From NCBI GenBank assembly GCA_028456385.1, contig JALNQF010000015.1, positions 310,001 to 374,000 of the forward strand: a DNA stretch of 64,000 bases. Reading direction: 5' to 3'. Position 1 is the first letter of the stretch, and each line of letters opens with the position of its first letter. Below, piece by piece: positions 56,772 to 64,000 of this stretch. A model generated the notes under the pieces. It was given only the letters and a program-made list of their open reading frames with translations. It ran no database searches and had not been told where the DNA came from. The DNA is from Ophiosphaerella korrae (taxonomy: Eukaryota; Ascomycota; Dothideomycetes; Pleosporales; Phaeosphaeriaceae). The translations under genes and the position numbers were made by a program.

Positions 56772-59245
56772 TCACCCATAGCTTCGATCCTTCCACTGGC
56801 TATCTTCATAATAACCTCCACCATTCTTGTTACCACCGTTCAAGTCTAACTTGGCCAAGAATTCTGGGGGAACAGTTGGTATATATTTTCTCTCCCGTTC
56901 TCTGTTGACGCCCCCAAAACCAGCGCCATAACTGATAAGCATATCAGTCGATGTAGGTAGTGAGAACGGTAGCATGTACGAAGGGTCTAGAAGGAGTTCG
57001 TCTGGTGCTTCATCTTTTTCCTCTTCTTCAGACAGTCGTGATGGCGCGGGAGATGGCGAGGCAATACTTTGCGCTGTTGGTTTGATCGGAGTTGTAGGCG
57101 TAGAATCTATGGACTTTTGTTGTGGCTTGGGCGATCTAGCCCGAGCAATTCTGCGATCGGCCGCCGCCTTCTGTAGCTCCTTGATATATTTTGAAGCAGC
57201 TTTTGGAAGCCCTTTCTCACCAACTTCCGGTCGATAGTACTTAGCTGTATGCAGAAGCTGTTGTGGTGATAAGCGCTTGAGTTGTTGTAAAGTACCAATA
57301 AGAGGTTCCAAGTCTTCGCCAAGTGAGGAGAAGCACTGTAGCCATTGAAGAAGTTGCACAAGGGGCTCAAGATGCCGTTTTGTGGAATCCACGGTGTTGT
57401 CGCCGGTTGACGTCATTGACCCATTTTCGTAGTGCTCGGGCTGTCTGTTGTTCGACCGTGCCCAATCCTCAAGGGTCGAGATATTCATCCGTATTTGCAT
57501 CGCTTTTGTTCGAGCAAGAAATTTACGATTAGACATGATACGATTGAAAATTTCGGTTGAAAGCCAATAAATTAACTGTGACAAGATCTGAGCTGTGATG
57601 ACAGAGTGCACGTCGTATAGGTCTAGCACGAACAACGTCGACGAAAGGAGGGAGGTGATATTGCGAGGCGACGGCTGTGCTCTGCGTTTTGGTGAAGGAG
57701 GGCGGAATCGCTTTTCGATCGGTTCAAGGGGCTTCGCTTTTGGTTTTGAACGAAAAATCTTCCATTCATGCTGGAACTGTACATCTTCAAAACCAGGCAT
57801 TGGTTCGTGATCCAGCATAGCCTGATCCAAATTCTTGTCCATCCTGCGTTCAGCATCACGGATGATCAGAATAAAAATCTCATTGATCAACTCGGCCATT
57901 TGCAGCTGGAAATCCGTAGTTGCGTTCATGACACCTGGGTCCTTCTTCAAATAGTGTAAGAGCAGGGTAGCGTTTGACATCCAGAAAGCTAACACGGTCA
58001 TGTCCCATTGATATCTCTCTACAACTTCGTTGATCTTTCCCATTGCTGCAACCAATAGTGTTTCTAAGAGCTCCGGGCTGGCGTGGTAGTGGGCATAACG
58101 AGCACTCAGGAATAGGATATTGGCAGGCACGGGTTTTTGTGAAGGGGAGCGCTGCGGCGTCATATTCGTGATGATGATGTCGAGAATGCGTTCCAACTCA
58201 CTCTCTTGGAACACAAACATCTGGTCATTCAGACATTTGTCCCAAATGAATTCCTGGACCTCTTCTTCTGGCTCCTCTGGAGTCTGTATTTGTTAGTTTT
58301 GTCTATATTGCTGGCGTATCCTCGTACCTCTGGTTGCTCATCCAGGCCAAGGTTCCCAATGTCAACCTCGAGATTGAATGCACTTTCCATCATCATCCGC
58401 CGTTTCAAATCGTTCTCTTGCATTTCTTGTTCAAAGCGGTCTTGCGACAAGCCAGAACTGTAGAAGTCATCGCCGACGCCAGCGTTGCCAATTGCGTAAC
58501 CGCTCTCATGCAGGTAGTCTGAAATGTCGCTATTAGGCTCAACAAAGTCGAAAGCAGTCCTCCCGCCTGAGGACTTGACATCGGTAGAGGCCCCATGGTC
58601 TAGCAGCAGTTTGACAATGGCCTTGTGCCTGTTGGTCATGGCCCACATAAGAGGGGTCCAGCGGTTCTTGTCCTGGACGTCGACTGTTGCGCCTTCGTCT
58701 ATCAAGATGGCGGCCACCTGCTCGTGGCCAAAGCAGCTGGCGTAGACGAGAGGGGGAGTGCCTTCGGCGTCAACGCCGTTGATATTGATGTACTCCTTGG
58801 TTTTGCCATCCAGCAGCCGTTTGACTCGCTCCAGCTCGCCATTGGAGGCAGCCAGGGTGAAAAGCCCCTGCAAAGCCTCCTTCTTCTCGTCGTCGGACAG
58901 CTTGTCGTCGGCGACCACCTTGGCCTCGTCGCCAGCGTTATCGTTCTTGAGGCGGGCCTGGTGGGCCAGCATCTGCACCAAGCGGCTGTCGCTGTCCTCG
59001 AGCTGCTGCATGTCGTCGTCGCCGAAGCTGGGGTCGTCAAGGGCGAGGTTGAAGGTGAGGGGCCGAGCAGGCGTGGGGGTGGTGAGGAAGGTGCTGCCGC
59101 CTTGCCAAGCATCATAGATCTCAGTCTCATCGTTCATGATGCTGACAGTGCGCCGGTCGTCGAGGGAGGTGGGCAGGTCGGCGGGGAGCGGCCGTGCCTT
59201 GGACAGGTCGCCAGAGAAGGCATGCTCGGGGTCGGGCGAATCCAT
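56772..59245 (-). CDS. Ankyrin-repeat plus DIL (dilute) domain protein
   Basis: 809 residues; exons 59245-58328 and 58283-56772, joined in phase 0 by a 44-nt intron (GTACGA...AATACAG). Acidic head, then ankyrin repeats at ~125-250: GLFTLAASNGELERVKRLL, GTPPLVYASCFGHEQVAAIL, NRWTPLMWAMTNRHKAIVKLLL. The second exon carries the DIL region: ITNMTPQRSPSQKP...ANILFLSARYAHYH, WMSNATLLLHYLKKD, SLLSSTLFVLDLYDVHSVITAQILSQLIYWLSTEIFNRIM (in pieces), MNISTLEDWARSNN, LEPLVQLLQWLQCFSSLG and LSPQQLLHTAKYYRPEVGEKG. This C-terminal domain is like the cargo-binding tail of class V myosins but without a motor. The last ~150 residues are Pro/Ser/acidic linker. Probably an adaptor for vesicle or polarity proteins (inference). 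Confidence 0.86.
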
Positions 59246-59822
59246 GATGTGACATTGGGGACGTGCCGTGGGTGTGGATGGGTATGGGTATGGTTATACG
59301 ATGAGCATGGGCGTATGTGTGTATATGTGGTATTTGTGTTGGCGGGGAAGACAGTGGTGGTGGAGCAGGCACGGCCCCCTGCGTAATGTAAGGCGACTGC
59401 TGCAACTGAGTCTTGAATATATTCAAGCCTGTGCTACCGGCCTGCCTTGCACGTGGGACAATTAATTCACCGATTCTTTTCCTGACTCTTTCTGACTCTT
59501 CCCGCGCGGTCCGTGGCGACTGTGTGTTGCCGATGCTGATGGACGCTGACCATGCCCAACGCAGTTCGCCTACCAGAACGTGTGGGGAACTACCTGCTTA
59601 CATAGCTAGTCTATCAGATCACTCATCTCCCATCCCATACCGCACCACAGTCTTGCACTTCCTCCTCCCGCTCCCTCCTGCTCCTGGTCAGGGACCCGTC
59701 TCGGTCATGCGTGCCACACCCCTCGCCGGCCTGTGACCCGCGCATTTCCCATCTACTGACTTCTTTTGTAAATACATTCGCCACGAATATGCTCTGACAC
59801 TCGCACCCTGCCTACTTATAAC
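59246..59822. promoter_or_regulatory. Divergent intergenic region, 577 bp
   Basis: Between the ankyrin-DIL gene and the histidine kinase. CT-rich at 59630-59690. GTATGGGTATGG / TATGTG repeats near 59265-59330 lie just upstream of the ankyrin-DIL start. No core element is certain. Confidence 0.3.
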
Positions 59823-62164
59823 ATGCCACTCACAGATCCCGAGGCTGGCCGGGCCGCGCGCTTCTCCCACATCTTTTCGCGTTTGCTGGAGCTACAGAAT
59901 TATGTCTGGGACCCGGAAATCGAGCCGTTCCATTCGGTGAGCCCCCCGCCACAAGCCATCGCATACGCCACCGGTTGGATGGGCAGCTAACTGGCATCCA
60001 CAGTCGTACGACAACTACCACTTCTTCGGGCACGAAAAGACGTCTCGCGAACGGCCACTGTCTAGGAGTGCCCTAACCTCGCCCACGCTTTCTCTGCCAC
60101 ACTCTCAATCGAACTCCCCCGAGTTGGGCCGCCCCTCGCTGCACCGAAGCCACAAAAGCTCAGGATCAGACGTCAGCGCCACCACCACTCAGACGCATTC
60201 TACTGCCACCGAGATATCGCGCGATGGACGGCCAGTAGTGTGCCGTGTCTCGACCCGCACCCTGCGGCTAGAACGCGAATTCCAGCTCTCCAAGATCGTC
60301 GTCAAGAAATCAGACCCCAACTGCAGGCACTTTGTCCGTCCGATCGAGTTTGTGAGACTAACTACCAAGCCAGGCGAGGAACCTTTGGTTGCCAGTATAT
60401 TCGAGGCTCCAGGCCCCAATTTCCTCAAAGAGTTAGTCTCGTTTGGTCCCAATTGGTACAGATTCGCCAGCACAGAGAACAACTGGAGCTCGTCTACCCT
60501 GCAAGCAACTACGGGAGTGCCCCTACTTACCTTCTTGGATTTTGCGGTCGGCGCAACCGAGTGCCTTGAGATTCTGCATCATGGCCATGAAATCGTGCAT
60601 GGCGAGTTGCGGGGCGATGCCTTCCACTTTGCGCCAAGTGGTATTGTGAAGATGATCAATTTTGGCAGCGGCGCTAGGTCTTTCGAAAATGGCCTCACCT
60701 CAGCTGGTTGGAACACGTTAAGTCGTGAAGTTGGGATAGAAATGAAACTTGCTTTCATTGCGCCAGAGCAGACAGGCCGCATGCCAGCCGAGCCGGATAG
60801 TCGTACTGATATCTATAGTCTTGGTATTTTGTTCTATGCTATGCTATGTGGACACACTCCTTTCGAGGGTCCTTCGGCTCTAGACGTTATGCAGAACGTC
60901 ATCAGCAAGCGCATTACCCCAGTTACCTCTAAGCGTATAGACATTCCAGAACCCCTTTCCGAAATTATTCAACGAATGACGCAAAGAAATATCGAGGATC
61001 GCTATCATTCAACATCAGGTGTGTATGCTTGCTATATATTCGACTTTGGTGTCCGAGCGTATCCCTAGACACCTCACAGTGAGCTATGACTGACCCCATG
61101 TAGGTCTGAAATTTGATCTCATCCGCATACGTGAACTTCTTTCAGAAGGCGATAGCGAAAGCTTGAAAGTTTTCAAAGTTGGCTCAAAAGATATCAGCTG
61201 CTTCTTCAATCTTCCTTTGAAACTGATAGGCCGCGAAAAAGAGCGTCAGACGATTATTGACGTTATTGGACGTGTCTCAAGACAACGGCGCGGTGGTGGA
61301 GGCGCAAAGGTTCTCAACAGCTTGAGTTCGAATTCATCCTTCTCGGACCAGCGGTTGGAGCTACAACTCGATGATCTCATGTCTGATAGCACTAGTTCAA
61401 GAGGCTCAGAATCTCGGCTGAATAGCATGTCAACGACAGCCCCGTTGTTAACGGATACGGCACGGCCGGTGCCGCAAAGCCCGCAGGATAGCGTAGGTAC
61501 AGAAAACGCAATTCCTGAAGAAAGTCCCAATATTCGGCCTCAACTACAGTCCACGAATCGAGGCTCGTCTAGTAATAGTTTCGAAAGCTCACTAGGTCAC
61601 TCTAGATCCCATCAGTCCTCGTCCGCAGACGGGTCGCTGCTTCGCACACTATCGAATACGAGAAGGTTGGGCCGTAAAGCGCGCTGCGAGGTCGTGGCTA
61701 TTAGCGGTGCTACTGGGCTGGGCAAATCTCGCCTGGTGCAAAGTGTCCAAGGTAATGCTAGAAGTTCTGGTTATTTTGCCACCGCAAAATTCGACCTCGA
61801 CAAGAAAGTTCCTTTTGATCCAATCCTCAAATTGATGTCATCTTTGTTCAGACAGATCTACAGTGAAGCAGATGTTGCTACGGAGTTTCACAATAGCCTC
61901 AGGAACTTTTTGAGGAACACTGGTGTTTGGACAGTGCTTCGTACCTACTTAGAGCTCCCAGACTGGCTACTCAACACCGGAGCTGCGCCAAAAACGTCCC
62001 AAAAACACGATTTAAAGATGCCCAGAAGTATGGATAGGCGAGCATCGTCACCTGCTATACATTGTGGTAGTTCAGGCCACACTGCCGAGGCATGGCTGCG
62101 AAGTGGGGGCGCTTCCAAGTCGTCCAGGTTTATGAGTGTATTCATTGACGTTCTTCGATTGCTG

Positions 62165-62354
62165 GTGTGTAAACTTTCCTTCATACCTTTGACATGTGCT
62201 TGGATGCTTCAGAGAACTCTGCAGATTATTACATGTGCCTACTAGTTTGTGCTAGTCCAACAATGCACTCTGGGGGCTCTCAGGCGAATCCTATGGTATC
62301 TGAGGCTTTTTTTATTACCTTCTCAACCGTTGCTAACTGTATCATTTACTCTAG
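62165..62354 (+). other. Long intron (190 nt) in the histidine kinase
   Basis: Donor GTGTGT and acceptor CTCTAG join DVLRLL to AMRKLCIWNLEDVH in phase 0. All other introns in the window are 44-126 nt. It has internal stop codons and no recognisable extra exon. Confidence 0.6.
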
Positions 62355-63413
62355 GCAATGCGAAAGCTCTGCATCTGGAACCTGGAAGACGTCCATAATG
62401 CCGATCCTGAAAGCGCCGAACTCATCCACCATATTGTCCAAGCCAAGATACCTCTCGTGCTTATGTTGACTTACACTGATGAGGAGGCGTTGCCCCGAGA
62501 ACTTCGCCCTCTGTTACGCAATGCGACCAGGATTCAGTTACGCCCCTTTACAGAAGCCCATACTGCAGATTATGTGGCCGAAACTCTCCATCGCGATCTT
62601 CAATATATCCTGCCTTTAGTAGCAGTAGTTCAAGAGAAAAGTCGGGGCAATCTGTTTTATATCCGTGAAATCCTAGACACTTGTTATCGGACACGATGTG
62701 TTTACTACTCGTGGCGAGAGAATAATTGGCTTTTCGATCTGGATAAGGTCTTTGAAGTATTTGAGAGCCCAGAGTATGGATCATCTGTCACGAACGACTT
62801 TATCACGAAACGGCTGCTTGAGCTACCTCTTGTCTCTCGGAAACTTATTGCATGGGCCTCGCTGCTAGGCGGTTCATTTTCCTTTGATCTTGTGAAGCAG
62901 CTAATGAACCCAGAACTAGCACCTGCGGATGCTGAAAGGATACCATTGTTGGTCGAGAAAGAGTGCGCTGTGACTGCGCTCAATGGTGCAATAGATGCTT
63001 ACATCCTCATGCCCGCAGAACAAGATACTAGATTCCGCTTTAGCCATGACAGATATCTGGCGGCGGCTACTAGCTCATTGGATCAAGAGTGGGACACGCA
63101 GATGATGCATTTTCTTATTGCAAAAACAATGACTACAGGTGTTGAGTATCATGATGACGCAGCTTTGGGCTCTAAGGCTTTGTACATGCGAAGTCAACAT
63201 ATTTGCCTGGCGGCTAAACTTATCAAGACCCGTGAGCCACAGCGAGCTGCTTTCCGAGATGTTCTATACCAGGCAGGCGAAACGGCGTGTGAATCTGGTG
63301 CTCGGTCCACGGGCATATACTATTTCGCTCATTGTCTGTCGTTGCTTCAAGACAATCCATGGGACGACAAGCAGCCTGACGTGTTATATCAAGAGACGCT
63401 ACAGTTGTTCATC

Positions 63414-63416
63414 TGA
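63414..63416 (+). other. In-frame TGA stop inside the histidine kinase
   Basis: Reads ETLQLFI, TGA, SAECYWHQG. I recall Arg at this place in homologues (…R-S/A-AECYW), so CGA to TGA, a single C-to-T change, would explain it. No in-phase GT-AG intron of usable length removes it: the only nearby donor (GTGTTATATC) pairs with acceptors only 40 nt away, out of phase. Confidence 0.75.
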
Positions 63417-64000
63417 TCAGCAGAATGCTACTGGCATCAAGGTATGCTCGACGAGGCGCTGAGCTTAATCCGAACAACTTTCAAACACGCACGCGACCCG
63501 TGTGATATGGCTAGTTCATTCATTTTACAGTCGCGCGTGTTCGCAATTCGAGGTGACAGCTTTGGAGCTTTTCAGGCTCTAAAAGACTGTCTCTCCTTAT
63601 TGGGTACGCCCATTCCGCCCACAACTTGGGAAGCTTGCGATATCGAATACCAGGAAGTCTATGAAGCGCTACGGAAGGCTGACGAAGAGGAAATACTATT
63701 ACGTAAAGCAGCTCCAGACGACAGAATCCTATTGACACTAGGACCCATTTTTGTTGAGCTACTGAGTGCCGCCTTCTGGTCAAATAGTCTGCTTTTCTAT
63801 CAGGGTACCCTGAAGCTGGTCAAGATTCATCTTGACCGTGGCACTATGCCTCAAATCGCCCTGGCCTACATCCACTTAGGATCCATCGCCGGAGGTCGCT
63901 TTCAAATGATAAAGTTTGCCGTAGAGATGGGTGCGCTAGCAAAGCGCCTTGTGCAAATGTACCCTAATGACAGTTACACCGTTGGTCGAGCCCAGACACT

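Larger units (their letters stand above)
59823..64000 (+). pseudogene. Group X hybrid histidine kinase, interrupted by in-frame TGA, truncated at window end
   Basis: Sensor kinase of the group X type (S. pombe Mak1-3, Candida Chk1 relatives). Exons 59823-59936, 60004-61018, 61104-62164 and from 62355. An N-terminal kinase-like domain (~95-375) reads HGELRGD where HRDLKPEN is expected and MINFGSG where DFG is expected, so it is a pseudokinase. The AAA/NTPase region follows with FNLPLKLIGREKER and Walker A GATGLGKS near residue 580, then WNLEDVHNADPES (Walker B) and tetratricopeptide-like helices. At codon 1084 (63414-63416) the frame meets TGA between QLFI and SAECYWHQG; after it the same frame stays open and family-like (DEALSLIRTTFKHARDP, ILQSRVFAIRGDS) to the window end. 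GAF, HisKA, HATPase and receiver domains would lie beyond. Labelled pseudogene provisionally: a sequencing error, allele or recoding would change this. Confidence 0.7.

Overview
The window is nuclear DNA of a filamentous ascomycete, most likely a Dothideomycete of Pleosporales type (inference from gene content and architecture, not from a search). Evidence: about one gene per 2.3 kb on both strands; introns mostly 49-126 nt with GT...(C)T(A/G)AC...AG signals; fungus-specific families such as Zim17, Rmt2, a BRE4-type transporter, a group X histidine kinase and DNMT5. I see no prokaryotic element, rRNA, tRNA or CRISPR array.

Layout. 1-2.9 kb: 5' end of a cullin-3 gene (minus), divergent from ZIM17 (plus), then a 3-hydroxyacyl-CoA/L-gulonate dehydrogenase (minus). 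2.9-6.6 kb: repeat-bearing, gene-poor stretch with a diverged ~172-bp duplication, an RGG-rich fragment and a 219-aa orphan. 6.6-16.2 kb: sterol O-acyltransferase, a 7-TM protein, Rmt2, a DLH-like/SnoaL-like fusion, and the mitochondrial carnitine carrier. 16.8-26.1 kb: a two-TM fungal protein, a Reb1/TTF1-type Myb factor, and a Kelch protein with two TM segments. 27.4-30.9 kb: a PPR-like mitochondrial protein divergent from mitoribosomal protein S18. 31.8-39.0 kb: a 2352-residue DNMT5-type cytosine methyltransferase with RING and SNF2 modules and two N-terminal cysteine clusters. 39.6-46.4 kb: a 2H phosphoesterase, SEC18/NSF and KXD1. 48.4-59.2 kb: a small conserved unknown, a BRE4-like transporter, a MOSC protein, allantoicase and an ankyrin-DIL protein. 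59.8-64.0 kb: a group X histidine kinase running off the window and interrupted by an in-frame TGA.

Most genes are unrelated housekeeping genes; I see no biosynthetic cluster. Themes are membrane traffic (SEC18, KXD1, DIL protein), mitochondrial function (ZIM17, carnitine carrier, PPR protein, S18) and chromatin/DNA control (DNMT5, Reb1-like). The points most worth following are the DNMT5 gene with its unusual N-terminus, the nonsense codon in the histidine kinase, and the decayed duplication whose differences are biased toward G:C to A:T, as repeat-induced point mutation (RIP) would give. Exon boundaries were derived by hand from frame, splice signals and remembered family conservation.
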